Shown here: positions 44,990 to 53,482 of the stretch, piece after piece
How the letters are laid out: each line of letters opens with the position of its first letter
How positions within the stretch are numbered: the first letter of the stretch is position 1
NCBI GenBank assembly: GCA_003167365.1
Contig: PMTM01000012.1
Location: 95,926-159,925, forward strand
Direction of reading: 5' to 3'
Length of the DNA: 64,000 nucleotides
DNA from: Spartobacteria bacterium
Lineage (GTDB): Bacteria > Verrucomicrobiota > Verrucomicrobiia > Chthoniobacterales > UBA10450
Program-made: the position numbers and the translations under genes
The notes under the pieces: model-generated
The model's input: the letters and a program-made list of their open reading frames with translations, nothing else
Database searches by the model: none
Told to the model about the DNA's origin: nothing

Positions 44990-45055
44990 TGTAGCGGCGG
45001 CTGTCCTCAGCCGCAAGATCGACAGCCCGCGCTCGCCGCGGCGAGCGCCTCTACA
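44990..45055. repeat. family F hairpin element
   Basis: TGTAG...CTACA ends enclose GCGGCT/AGCCGC around GTCCTC and the loop-less 20-bp palindrome GCGCTCGCCGCGGCGAGCGC. It lies between the converging DUF151 and ptsI genes and resembles the copy at 12071. Confidence 0.65.
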
Positions 45056-45056
45056 C

Positions 45057-46826
45057 CTACCCGAGCAAGTCGCCGTAACGCTTGTTCGCTAGCTCCAAGC
45101 AGCGCACCAAAATCTCCGACGCGGTCTCGAGTTTGAGTATCTCATCAACAAGCTGCTTGCACTCGTCGAGAGCAAGACTTTGCACGGCTCGTTTCACGCG
45201 TGGCACGAGCACAGCACTCGCGCTCAACTCGTCCACGCCGAAACCGAGTAACAGCGGAGTGAGCGCGATATCGCCAGCCATCTCACCGCAAACACCGACC
45301 CAAATGTTATTCGCGTGCGCGGCATCCGCGATCATCTTGAGGAGACGCAACACCGCAGGGTGAGTGGGTTCGTAAAGATGCGCGATTCGTTCGTTCCCGC
45401 GATCGACCGCGATGGTGTACTGAATTAAATCGTTGGTGCCGATGCTGAAGAAATCGACTTCGCGGGCCAGCGCATCGGCCGAAATTGCCGCGCTCGGCAC
45501 TTCAATCATCGCGCCAGCTTCGGCGGCTTCGCTGAACTCAATCCCGGATTTTCGGAGCTCATCTTTGCATTCATTCAAGACTGACATCGCACGCCGCAGC
45601 TCTTCCAGTCCCGAAATCATTGGGAACATGATCTTCACGTTGCCAACCGCGCTGGCGCGAAGAATGGCGCGCAACTGCGTTTTGAAGATGTCGATGTTCT
45701 CCAGGCAGAAACGAATGGCGCGCCATCCGAGGAACGGATTCATCTCATCGCCAAGATCGACCGTGCCGGCCGCGAGTTTGTCTCCACCGAGATCGAATGT
45801 CCGGATGATAAGCGGATCGGGGCGCACGTGCTCGGCCACTTTGCGATACGTTTCGTATTGCTCCTCTTCGTTTGGAAGCGTGCCGCGGTTCAAATAGAGA
45901 AACTCGGTGCGGTAAAGGCCAATCCCTTCCGCCCCGTGCGTTGATACGGAATCGACGTCGGTGGGCAATTCGATGTTGGCCGAGAGAACAATGTGATGCC
46001 CGTCGCGGGTGGTGGATTTCGTGTCGCGAAGCTGTTTAAGATCTCTCGCTACTTGTACCCTCCAGACCTCCATCTCTTCGTAACGAGCGAGAGTTTCCGG
46101 CGTTGGATCGACAATGAGCAGGCCGGTATATCCATCGAGCAAAACGTTCTCACCGGTTTCGAGTTTCTCAGTGACGTCGTGCAAGCCGACGATTGCTGGA
46201 ATTTCCAGCGAGCGCGCCATAATCGCCGTGTGCGAAGTGCGGCTTCCAAAATCGGTGGCGATGCCAAGGACGCGCGCGCGATCCATCGTGGCCGTGTCGG
46301 ACGGTGTGAGATTGTGCGCAATAAGAATGTGCGGCTCGGTAATGGCGAGAAACGGTTTCGGCGCTTTGCCCTGCAAATTGCGAACCACCCGCTTGGTCAC
46401 GTCCTGAATATCGAGCGCTCGTTCCCGTAAATACGGATCGTCGATCTTGCTCAGCGTCTCGGAATAGCCGGCGGCGACTTCCTGAAAGACCCACTCGACG
46501 TTGCAAAGATCGCTCTCGAGTTTGCGCAGCACCTCATCGATCAAAGTTCGGTCTTCGATTACGAGAAGGTGCGCGTCGAAAATGCCGGCGTCCTTCGCGC
46601 CGATCGACTCCGCGATTTTCTGCTGCATCTCGAGGATTTGCATACGCGTCTGAATGAGCGCCGTCTCGAACCGCCCGATTTCATTCGCGATTTGCGAGTG
46701 CTCGATGGGATGACGCGCAACGTCGTCGAAGTCGTCGCGGACGACATGGATGGTCCCGCGCGCAACCCCCGGGGACACGCCCGCTCCTTGAAACCGAATT
46801 TCCTGCCGCGCGTTATCGTCGCTCAT
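45057..46826 (-). CDS. ptsI: phosphoenolpyruvate-protein phosphotransferase (enzyme I)
   Basis: This 589-residue protein has the phosphohistidine site SRTSHTAIMARSLEIPAIVG (His199), the PEP-binding YRTEFLYLNR, and C-terminal FSIGTNDLIQYTIAVDR and GVCGEMAGD motifs. It passes phosphate from PEP to HPr in the cytosol. It follows ptsH by 24 bp and hprK, making a phosphorelay operon. No enzyme II permease is in the window. The fixed Gly-Gly before Arg is Gly-Ser here, a conservative change. Confidence 0.96.
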   Translation of the reverse strand: MSDDNARQEIRFQGAGVSPGVARGTIHVVRDDFDDVARHPIEHSQIANEIGRFETALIQTRMQILEMQQKIAESIGAKDAGIFDAHLLVIEDRTLIDEVLRKLESDLCNVEWVFQEVAAGYSETLSKIDDPYLRERALDIQDVTKRVVRNLQGKAPKPFLAITEPHILIAHNLTPSDTATMDRARVLGIATDFGSRTSHTAIMARSLEIPAIVGLHDVTEKLETGENVLLDGYTGLLIVDPTPETLARYEEMEVWRVQVARDLKQLRDTKSTTRDGHHIVLSANIELPTDVDSVSTHGAEGIGLYRTEFLYLNRGTLPNEEEQYETYRKVAEHVRPDPLIIRTFDLGGDKLAAGTVDLGDEMNPFLGWRAIRFCLENIDIFKTQLRAILRASAVGNVKIMFPMISGLEELRRAMSVLNECKDELRKSGIEFSEAAEAGAMIEVPSAAISADALAREVDFFSIGTNDLIQYTIAVDRGNERIAHLYEPTHPAVLRLLKMIADAAHANNIWVGVCGEMAGDIALTPLLLGFGVDELSASAVLVPRVKRAVQSLALDECKQLVDEILKLETASEILVRCLELANKRYGDLLG

Positions 46827-46850
46827 CCACTTGCGAGCTTAATGCGGGTG

Positions 46851-47162
46851 TCAATCTTCGTTAAAACGCGACTTGATCAGTTCTTCTATTTCCTCGACCG
46901 CCTTGTCGGCGTCGGGCCCTTCGCAACGAAGGTGCAACGTCGAACCCTGCCCGGCCGCGAGCATCATCAAGCCCATGATGCTTTTGCCATTCACCTCTTC
47001 GCCTTCTTTCGATACCCAAACTTCGGCGCGATAGCGGGTGGAAATCCGAACAAACATGGCGGCAGGACGCGCGTGCAAACCGAGCCGATTCACAATCGTG
47101 ATGTCCTTCTCGACCTTGAGGCCGCGCGCCGCTCTGCCCGATTTCCGATTTAACAAGCCCAT
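46851..47162 (-). CDS. ptsH: phosphocarrier protein HPr
   Basis: This 103-residue protein has His30 in NRLGLHARPAA and Ser61 in NGKSIMGLMMLAAG. They correspond to His15 and Ser46 of classical HPr, shifted by a 15-residue basic N-terminal extension (MGLLNRKSGRAARGL). Both PEP/EI phosphorylation and HprK phosphorylation sites are therefore intact. Its ATG overlaps the hprK stop (TAATG), so the kinase and its substrate are coupled. Confidence 0.94.
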   Translation of the reverse strand: MGLLNRKSGRAARGLKVEKDITIVNRLGLHARPAAMFVRISTRYRAEVWVSKEGEEVNGKSIMGLMMLAAGQGSTLHLRCEGPDADKAVEEIEELIKSRFNED

Positions 47163-48160
47163 TACTTATTGTCCTTCGTCTCCATCAAACTGAGCAATTT
47201 CGTGTTAAATTCCACCGCTGTATTCTGGCCAAGTCCTTTTAGCTTCTGATCCATCGCCGCAACTTCGATCAAGCGCGCGATGTCGCGTCCTGGCCGAATC
47301 GGAATCGTCACGTGCGGCACTTCCAGACCGAGGATTTCGTAATACTCGCGGTCGAGGCCGATTCGATCGACTTCTTCGAGCTCCTCCCAGTCCTTCAATG
47401 TCACAACCAGGTCGAGTCGCTTTTCGAGACGAATCGCGCCGATGCCGAAAACGGATGCGATATTAATGATCCCGATGCCGCGGACCTCCATGTGATTGCG
47501 AGTCAACGCCGGCGCCGTCGCCATAAGCTCGCGTCCCTCGAGCGACGTGATGCGCGTAACGTCGTCGGCCACGAGACTGTATCCGCGCTCGATTAACCCC
47601 AGCGCGCATTCGCTTTTCCCAATGCCGCTCGCGCCGCGAATCAATACGCCAATTCCAAGAATATCCACCATGTTGCCGAACTCGGTCACCGTCGGTGAAA
47701 AGTCGACTTCGAGCGCGATCGTGGCCGCGTTGATAAATTTCATCGTAATCATCGGCGTGCGGAAGACGGCGGTCTCCTCCTCCGCGGCAGCCGCGAGCAG
47801 GGCAGGATCGAGATGCGCGCCGCGCGCCACCACCAGGCATGGAATTTTTTTCGCGCAAAGGCCGCGGAAACGCGTGATCCGCACATTCGGCTTCAAGCTC
47901 TTGAGATAAGTGTGTTCTGCGGCGCCGAGAACCTGCACCCGTTTTTCCGCGAAATATCTGTAGAAACCGGACAGTGCGAGGCCCGGCCGGTTGATCGTAG
48001 GCTCGCGAATCTTCCGGTGAAACCCGACACGCGGCCCGTCCAATTTCATCTGCAGCTTTTCCGCGTGCGAATTGTAAAAGCTCTCGACCGTAACAACGGG
48101 AACGCTTTTCCGTTGACCGCTTGTCGATGTTATCGTTTGCGTCGCCGCTCGCTGCGCCAT
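47162..48160 (-). CDS. hprK: HPr kinase/phosphorylase
   Basis: This 332-residue enzyme has the P-loop GASGIGKS (176-183), the VADDVTRI capsule sequence, and the family motif MEVRGIGIINIASVFGIGAIR, followed by the EVPHVTIPIRPGRDIARLIEVAAM C-terminus. It phosphorylates or dephosphorylates the regulatory serine of HPr. It is first gene of hprK-ptsH-ptsI. This set without permease suggests a regulatory rather than sugar-uptake role, an inference limited to the window. Confidence 0.95.
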   Translation of the reverse strand: MAQRAATQTITSTSGQRKSVPVVTVESFYNSHAEKLQMKLDGPRVGFHRKIREPTINRPGLALSGFYRYFAEKRVQVLGAAEHTYLKSLKPNVRITRFRGLCAKKIPCLVVARGAHLDPALLAAAAEEETAVFRTPMITMKFINAATIALEVDFSPTVTEFGNMVDILGIGVLIRGASGIGKSECALGLIERGYSLVADDVTRITSLEGRELMATAPALTRNHMEVRGIGIINIASVFGIGAIRLEKRLDLVVTLKDWEELEEVDRIGLDREYYEILGLEVPHVTIPIRPGRDIARLIEVAAMDQKLKGLGQNTAVEFNTKLLSLMETKDNK

Positions 48161-48250
48161 AAGCGCCTAACCTCTAACGCGGATGGCGCGGATTTTCCAA
48201 CGCGCACATTGCGTTAAACGTATCGGCACAGGTGCTCTGCCTGCCACGGT

Positions 48251-48281
48251 TGTCATTCCGGGCGAAGTCGAGGAATCTCTC
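48251..48281 (+). repeat. family G repeat
   Basis: TGTCATTCCGGGCGAAGTCG, then AGGAATCTCT, lies 12 bp before the acetyltransferase ATG and is kin to 42333-42357 on the opposite strand. Confidence 0.5.
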
Positions 48282-48292
48282 CTTGCTTGGTT

Positions 48293-48850
48293 ATGACGAC
48301 AAAAACGAAAAGCCTCACACTCACCCCGCACGTTCCGGCGCAGCTCCTTGCCCTGCTCAACGGCGGCGAGGAATATGAGAAAACTTCCGGAATGCGCATT
48401 GCGGACGGCGTCCAAGAATTTCTTTTCGCCGCGTCCGGTGACTTCATTGCGGAACTTCGAACCGCGACTGCGCCCGATCCGTGGAGGTTCGGTTTTGCCA
48501 TTGTGCACAAGGTCGACAACATCGTGATCGGGTTGTGCGGATTCGCCGGTCCGCCAGATTCCGACGGAGCTGTAGAGATTGCCTACAGCATCGCGCCGGT
48601 TTACGAGCGCAAAGGCTTCGCAACCGAAGCAGCTACCGCGCTAGTCGACTTTGCATCGCGAAGCGGCCGCGTCACAGTCGTTCGCGCACATACCCTTCCC
48701 GAAGTTAGTCCTTCAACCAGCGTTCTCGAAAAATGCGGCTTCAAGAAAGTCGGAGAAATTGTCGATTCGGAAAATAATCTGCTCTGGCGATGGGAAAGAA
48801 AAGATTCCAACACGATCGACAACGGATCTGCTGGAAATCGAGCGAGGTAG
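48293..48850 (+). CDS. GNAT-family N-acetyltransferase
   Basis: This 185-residue protein has the GNAT layout: VDNIVIGLCGFAG strand, EIAYSIAPVYERKGFATEAA (the R/Q-x-x-G-x-G/A acetyl-CoA loop, here ERKGFA), and NLEKCGF-like SVLEKCGFKKVGE. It resembles RimJ/RimL-type acetyltransferases. Substrate unknown. ATG 48293 is preferred over the TTG two codons upstream. It is divergent from hprK and converges on lptB. Confidence 0.82.
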   Translation: MTTKTKSLTLTPHVPAQLLALLNGGEEYEKTSGMRIADGVQEFLFAASGDFIAELRTATAPDPWRFGFAIVHKVDNIVIGLCGFAGPPDSDGAVEIAYSIAPVYERKGFATEAATALVDFASRSGRVTVVRAHTLPEVSPSTSVLEKCGFKKVGEIVDSENNLLWRWERKDSNTIDNGSAGNRAR

Positions 48851-48874
48851 GCGAGCGGGCCGGGAGGCAATCAA

Positions 48875-49660
48875 CTACATCCTGAAGCGCTCGCCGAGGT
48901 AAAGCTGGCGGCTGATCGGATCGTTGATGAGAAAATCTTTCGTGCCTTCGCTCTCGACGCGCCCTTCGAAAATCAAATACGCGCGATCGACGATCGACAA
49001 TGTCTCGCGCACGTTGTGGTCGGTGATCAAGATGGCCAGCCCCGATTTGCGCAGGTTCACAATAATCTGCTGCACATCGTAAACCGCTATCGGATCGACT
49101 CCGCTGAACGGTTCGTCGAGCATCAGCAATTTCGGTTTGGTCACGAGCGAGCGCGCAATGGTGAGCCGCCGTTTCTCGCCCCCGCTCAATGTGAGCGCAG
49201 TGTTCTTCGCGATCCGTTCGATTCCAAATTGATGTAGCAGTTGTTCGCAACGAATCCTCCGTTCCGCCTTGCTCAGCGGCAACGTCTCGAGAATAGCGAG
49301 GATATTTTGCTCGACCGTCATTTTTCGGAAGATCGATTCTTCCTGCGGCAAATAACCCATGCCGAGCCGCGCGCGCTTGTACATCGGATAATTCGTCACG
49401 TTCTTTCCGCTAAATATGATGCGTCCGCTGTTTGGCTGAACCAGACCGACGATCATATAAAAGCTCGTGGTTTTTCCCGCGCCGTTCGGACCCAGCAGTC
49501 CGACGATCTCTCCCGCTTTGACGTTGATGCTGATCCCGTCGACAACGGCGCGTCCGCCGTAAATTTTCACCAATTGATCGGTGACAAGGACATTATCGAT
49601 CTTGGCCGCGGGCGGCGAAGCAGCTTTTCGATTCGCGATAGGTGCAGCTCCGCTAATCAT
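48875..49660 (-). CDS. lptB: LPS export ABC transporter ATP-binding protein
   Basis: This 261-residue ATPase has Walker A GPNGAGKT (57-64), the Q-loop YLPQEESIFRKMTVEQNI, signature LSGGEKRR, Walker B LLMLDEPFSGVDPIAV and H-loop ITDHNVRETL. All match LptB, including the VRETL. It powers LPS extraction with LptFG. About 20 residues precede the usual start. ATG 49660 overlaps the end of lptA by eight bases; an open frame upstream to 49762 is inside lptA and rejected. Confidence 0.93.
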   Translation of the reverse strand: MISGAAPIANRKAASPPAAKIDNVLVTDQLVKIYGGRAVVDGISINVKAGEIVGLLGPNGAGKTTSFYMIVGLVQPNSGRIIFSGKNVTNYPMYKRARLGMGYLPQEESIFRKMTVEQNILAILETLPLSKAERRIRCEQLLHQFGIERIAKNTALTLSGGEKRRLTIARSLVTKPKLLMLDEPFSGVDPIAVYDVQQIIVNLRKSGLAILITDHNVRETLSIVDRAYLIFEGRVESEGTKDFLINDPISRQLYLGERFRM

Positions 49661-50303
49661 TTTTTGGTGGGGCTTCCGTCTTCTTAGCGCCCTCCTCGAT
49701 CTTCGGTTCCTGGCGAATATCTGTCCGGCTCGAACCGTGCGTGGTGAGTTGGCCGGTTTCATTGATGACCATTACCGTGTCGGGACTTATCGCCACATGC
49801 ATATTTGGTCCCTGTTGCACGCGCGGCGTTCCTTTCAGTTCGATGTTATTAGTCGCTGTGATGTAAGTGGCGGTATCGGCGCGGCCGATCGTCCGGGTCA
49901 CCGGTCCGCCGTTTGGATCAGCCCGATCGCGCACTATGCCGACGTTGCCTTCGGCGATCGCCTTCTCCATACCCTGGTTTTCTCCTTTGCGCACATAAAC
50001 CGTCAATTTGTCCGACTGAAGATTAAAACGCGGATCGACTACCTTAACGTGCCCGGTGAAAACTCCGATGTATTTGGTGGAATCGAAAAAAGCTTCATCC
50101 GCGTAAATCTCGGTCGTTACCGGTTCATTCGTCTTCAAGTTTTGATCGGTGCCGAAAATCTTGTCCGTTGTGTTTTCGGTGGGCGCCTTGGCGGCACTCT
50201 TATCCGGCTTCTTTGCCACGCCCGTGGTCACAACACCTTGGGCCGGTAATCGCGCTATCTCTACGCCGAGAAACAACAAAGCCAGTGCCGCCAATTTGCT
50301 CAT
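49653..50303 (-). CDS. lptA: LptA/OstA-like periplasmic LPS transport protein
   Basis: This 216-residue protein has a signal peptide (LAALALLFLGVEIARLPA) and an OstA-type beta-jelly-roll (about 62-190) with VFTGHVKVVDPRFNLQSDKL, AEGNVGIVRD and ATNNIELKGTPRV turns. It should bridge LPS across the periplasm. It is longer than E. coli LptA (185) with a lysine/proline-rich C-terminus. It overlaps lptC by four bases and lptB by eight, so one operon. Confidence 0.85.
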   Translation of the reverse strand: MSKLAALALLFLGVEIARLPAQGVVTTGVAKKPDKSAAKAPTENTTDKIFGTDQNLKTNEPVTTEIYADEAFFDSTKYIGVFTGHVKVVDPRFNLQSDKLTVYVRKGENQGMEKAIAEGNVGIVRDRADPNGGPVTRTIGRADTATYITATNNIELKGTPRVQQGPNMHVAISPDTVMVINETGQLTTHGSSRTDIRQEPKIEEGAKKTEAPPKND

Positions 50304-50836
50304 TGGCCTGCCTTCCCGGTGAAATGCGATTGGTCCGTGATCACCATCTTCACGTTGCCGATCAGTCTGCCCATTCGCGTGTTCGTATCGAACTCCACCG
50401 AATCCCCCGTGATGTCGAAGTCCGCCCGCTTGATCGTGGTGCGCTCCTTTGAAGCAAGCACTCGTGTTTTCAAATCGAGCACGGAGTCGCTCATCTCAAT
50501 CATCAAATCCGGAGTGTTTTCGAGCGTGTAAGTTGTGATCTTGAGACTTTTGAAACCGACATGCTCGTCGTCGATTCGCCGGGCCGTTCCCGCTTCAAAT
50601 TTTGCGCGTAGATGACCATCGGCGTCGAAGTCAGGCAGAACAAGACCTTTGGCTTCGTGACCGACGGGCAGTGGAATATTGGTCAGACCTTGTTCGCCGG
50701 GTGATGGGGACGGGGATTTTCTCCTGGCTTTTTCTTTGGCCAGCACCGGGACCGACAAGATCGCCAGGAGAAAGATTGACACTGTCGAGGCGAGCGTCCT
50801 CCAACGATGGGAGCGATCACTACGAAACAGCAGCAT
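50300..50836 (-). CDS. lptC: LptC-like LPS export protein
   Basis: This 178-residue protein has an N-terminal hydrophobic segment (TLASTVSIFLLAILSVPVLA) and a single LptC/OstA-like beta domain (ADGHLRAKFEAGTARRIDDE, KIKTYTLENTPD-like, IKRADFDITGDSVEFDTNT). The order kdsA-lptC-lptA-lptB supports the role. Family sequence identity is usually low, so the name rests partly on position. Start overlaps the end of kdsA by 17 bp. Confidence 0.75.
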   Translation of the reverse strand: MLLFRSDRSHRWRTLASTVSIFLLAILSVPVLAKEKARRKSPSPSPGEQGLTNIPLPVGHEAKGLVLPDFDADGHLRAKFEAGTARRIDDEHVGFKSLKITTYTLENTPDLMIEMSDSVLDLKTRVLASKERTTIKRADFDITGDSVEFDTNTRMGRLIGNVKMVITDQSHFTGKAGQ

Positions 50837-51638
50837 GAATTGCTTTTAACATGCGAAGGTGCTTCGGCAAATTCTTTAGCGGAATTTGGTTTGGCCCGTC
50901 AGACAACGCGCGCGCCGGATTTTCGTGCACCTCCATGAAAATTCCGTCGCAGCCGGCGGCCACAGCGGCACGGGCCAAAACCGGCGCAAGTTCGCTGTCG
51001 CCCGACGTCGCGTCGCCCGCCCCGCCCGGTTTCTGGACCGAATGTGTCGCGTCGAAAATGACGCGGTAACCGGCTTGGCGCATCCAATAAAGCGAGCGCA
51101 TGTCCGCAACGAGATTGTTATAGCCAAACGTCGTTCCGCGCTCGGTGAAAACGAATTTGTCATTCCCGAACGCAATCAGTTTCTCAGCGATGTTCTTTAC
51201 ATCCCACGGCGCGAGAAATTGTCCCTTCTTTGCATTGATGGCGCGTCCGGTTTTCGCGGCCGCTTTCAGCAGATCAGTCTGGCGACATAGAAACGCCGGG
51301 ATTTGCAACATGTCGATCTTGGCACCCGCAATCTCCGCTTCCGCCGGCGAATGCACATCCGTGGTCACCGGAATCTTCAACTCGCGACCGATTGCGCTAA
51401 GGATCTCGCAACCTTCACGCACGCCCATCCCGCGAAACGAGCGAATCGAGGTCCGGTTCGCTTTGTCATACGACGCCTTGAAAATTAGATCGGCATCTTC
51501 CTCGGCACAGACCTCGGCGATCTTCCGCGCCATTCGCCAAACAAATTTCTCGGACTCAATCACGCACGGCCCGAGAATGAAGACCGGACGTTTTCCTCCG
51601 ATGGTGACTGATCCAACCTTAAGCGGTTTCGCCTTCAC
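50820..51638 (-). CDS. kdsA: 3-deoxy-8-phosphooctulonate synthase
   Basis: This 272-residue enzyme has FILGPCVIES, FKASYDKANRTSIRSFRGMG, TDVHSPAEAE and the FDATHSVQKPGG motif of KdsA. It condenses PEP with arabinose-5-phosphate to make Kdo-8-phosphate for LPS inner core. It heads the LPS cluster. Presence proves a Kdo-containing envelope. The lysine and aspartate/histidine ligands of the metal-dependent subclass are not fully settled by eye. Confidence 0.96.
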   Translation of the reverse strand: MKAKPLKVGSVTIGGKRPVFILGPCVIESEKFVWRMARKIAEVCAEEDADLIFKASYDKANRTSIRSFRGMGVREGCEILSAIGRELKIPVTTDVHSPAEAEIAGAKIDMLQIPAFLCRQTDLLKAAAKTGRAINAKKGQFLAPWDVKNIAEKLIAFGNDKFVFTERGTTFGYNNLVADMRSLYWMRQAGYRVIFDATHSVQKPGGAGDATSGDSELAPVLARAAVAAGCDGIFMEVHENPARALSDGPNQIPLKNLPKHLRMLKAIHAAVS

Positions 51639-51652
51639 AAAAGAGAATGAAT

Positions 51653-51706
51653 CAGGAAAGCAGGAAAAAAGGAAAAAGATTCATGCTGCTGTTTCCTGCT
51701 TTCCTG
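51653..51706. repeat. family C inverted repeat
   Basis: Arms CAGGAAAGCAGGAAA (51653-51667) and TTTCCTGCTTTCCTG (51692-51706) are perfectly complementary over 15 bp with a 24-base loop. The right arm and loop encode the end of the YwaF-like protein (GKQETAA) and its stop. Confidence 0.7.
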
Positions 51707-52418
51707 CGTTCCTAATTCCCTTTCCTCTGGCCAGATCGACGACTGCAAATGGCGCATACAAGGCGCAGAAGAAAAGCAACGCCACTCCGTGCATCTGAAC
51801 CAGATAGAGCGGCCGCCAATCGGAAAGGAAGCTCAAGATCGAAAACGCTTCCGGTTTGTGCAGGAAAAATCCGTAGTTAGAACCGGTGTAAGCGTCGGCG
51901 ATCATGGTGATAATGAAATAAAGTTCCGTCCACCCGAAGACGCGCAAGATCGACAGCGGGTGCGGCCGATATTTATGCGTTAGCATTAGGAAGACAACGC
52001 CGACGATGATGCCGCAATGCGAAACGAAAAAGCTGATGAAGCGGAAATCGGGAAAACCGTAAGGAAGATTCGGCGTCAACACGGCCTGCAGCGTGCCACC
52101 CAAGCCCCAGAAATACGCGACCTCAAACCAGCGTTGGTTTCCCGTGAGCATTGCGACCATCACGACAACCATTCCCCAATCGCAAAGCTGCAATGGCAAA
52201 ATTTGTTTCCAACTGACCGCGCCGAATTGCCGGACAAGCATCAAATAAGCGACGTAATTAATAATGAGCAGCGCGGAAAGTGAGATCACGACCGCTCGTT
52301 GGCAACCATCCGGCGATTTGGAACGACGCACGATTGTCGCCAGGGCGAACGGCAGCGCGATGGTTAAAAAGATAACGACGAGATGCGCGGCTCCGTACGG
52401 CAGAAACGGGTGATCCAT
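51681..52418 (-). CDS. YwaF/TIGR02206-type membrane protein
   Basis: This 245-residue protein has about six membrane helices and the family features HLVVIFLTIALPFALA near the start, LPLQLCDWGMVVVM, FWGLGGTLQAVLTPNLPYGFPDF and FFVSHCGIIVGVVFLM. The family has no known function. The last residues GKQETAA come from a repeat. It lies upstream of kdsA on the same strand but separated by that repeat. Confidence 0.85.
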   Translation of the reverse strand: MDHPFLPYGAAHLVVIFLTIALPFALATIVRRSKSPDGCQRAVVISLSALLIINYVAYLMLVRQFGAVSWKQILPLQLCDWGMVVVMVAMLTGNQRWFEVAYFWGLGGTLQAVLTPNLPYGFPDFRFISFFVSHCGIIVGVVFLMLTHKYRPHPLSILRVFGWTELYFIITMIADAYTGSNYGFFLHKPEAFSILSFLSDWRPLYLVQMHGVALLFFCALYAPFAVVDLARGKGIRNAGKQETAA

Positions 52419-52516
52419 GGTGGTGGCGTTGTCGCGGTGGTTGTGTCAACCGCCGGAATCAGGCGCTTGGCATAAGAGGCCTTTACATTTTCTTCGACGC
52501 AAGATCGACCACTAGT

Positions 52517-53347
52517 TCACCGGATCACCCATAGATTGCACGGGATCACGTCGGTAATCCACGCGATGTGATTCGGAAAACGCTCGCCGGATTCGTCCGC
52601 ATGCACGGGCACAACCAGCAGGTCCGCCTCGACCGATTGGACGAAGTCTGACGCCGCGAAACCGGTGTTCCCGCGAACGCAACGAGCTTCAATTGGCACC
52701 TTCGTTTCTCCGGCCGCAAGAATAAATTTCTCCAATGCCTCTTCTTCTTCTTCGAAAGTGCGAGCACGCTGAGTGTCGCTTGCAATTTCCGTCTGCATCG
52801 CGGCGCGGGCTTCGTCGAAAGTTGTGTAAACGCGGACGACGTAGAGTCGCTCGCAATCTTCCGCTTCAGCCAGAATGAGCGCAGATTTGAGCGCGCGTTG
52901 CGCGTGATCCGAATAATCCGCCATGAAAACAATTCGCCGCAGCGGCTTCGGCTCGGCTTCCGGCATAGTGAAAAGCATGACCGAACATTTCGCCTCGCGC
53001 ACCAACCGGCGGGCGACGTTTCCCAGGAACGGCCGCAACACCACTTCCTTCTCCAAAGCGCCGGCCACGATCATGTCGATCTTATTATCTTCAATCGCCT
53101 GCAAAATACCGCCAGCCGGATCCTCGCCCCGTTGATAATGAACCCGCGAATCGTCCGGCAGTTTTAGCGTGGCAAAGATATCGCGAAACTTTTGCACCGT
53201 CTCCTCGCTGCACTCGCCAACGTAAATCGCACTCAGCTCCGAGCCGAACCGTTCGCGCATGCGTTTCGCTTCGGAAAGCACTTGAACGAAGCGCGGCGAA
53301 AACGTGCTCGCCACCGCGATGGTCTTGTAAGGCGAGAAACTGGCCAT
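52517..53347 (-). CDS. universal stress protein with two Usp domains
   Basis: This 276-residue protein has two tandem Usp folds, about 1-135 (YKTIAVASTFSP, DMIVAGALEKEVV, VREAKCSVML) and 145-276 (LRRIVFMADYSDHAQRALKS, ADLLVVPVHADES, IPCNLWVIR). The usual ATP-binding G-x2-G-x9-G-S/T is degenerate in both. It probably acts in stress response. MASFSPYKTI at 53347 is the natural start; a frame extension of 23 codons upstream is unlikely. It is divergent from coaD. Confidence 0.85.
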   Translation of the reverse strand: MASFSPYKTIAVASTFSPRFVQVLSEAKRMRERFGSELSAIYVGECSEETVQKFRDIFATLKLPDDSRVHYQRGEDPAGGILQAIEDNKIDMIVAGALEKEVVLRPFLGNVARRLVREAKCSVMLFTMPEAEPKPLRRIVFMADYSDHAQRALKSALILAEAEDCERLYVVRVYTTFDEARAAMQTEIASDTQRARTFEEEEEALEKFILAAGETKVPIEARCVRGNTGFAASDFVQSVEADLLVVPVHADESGERFPNHIAWITDVIPCNLWVIR

Positions 53348-53439
53348 GAACGCGCGACAATGTCGTGCGTCGCCGGCATTCGGCAACTCGCAGGGGTTTG
53401 ATCTCGTATCGTCCACGTCTCGCTAAATCGACCCCATTA

Positions 53440-53474
53440 AATGTTGGACGTTCGACGTTGGGCATTGAACGTTC
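53440..53474 (+). repeat. family A heptanucleotide repeat, about five units
   Basis: Units AAATGTT, GGACGTT, CGACGTT, GGGCATT, GAACGTT, ending 8 bp before the coaD ATG. It supplies an in-frame ATG that would add 14 repeat-derived residues to CoaD. Confidence 0.7.
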
Positions 53475-53482
53475 TTTACTCT

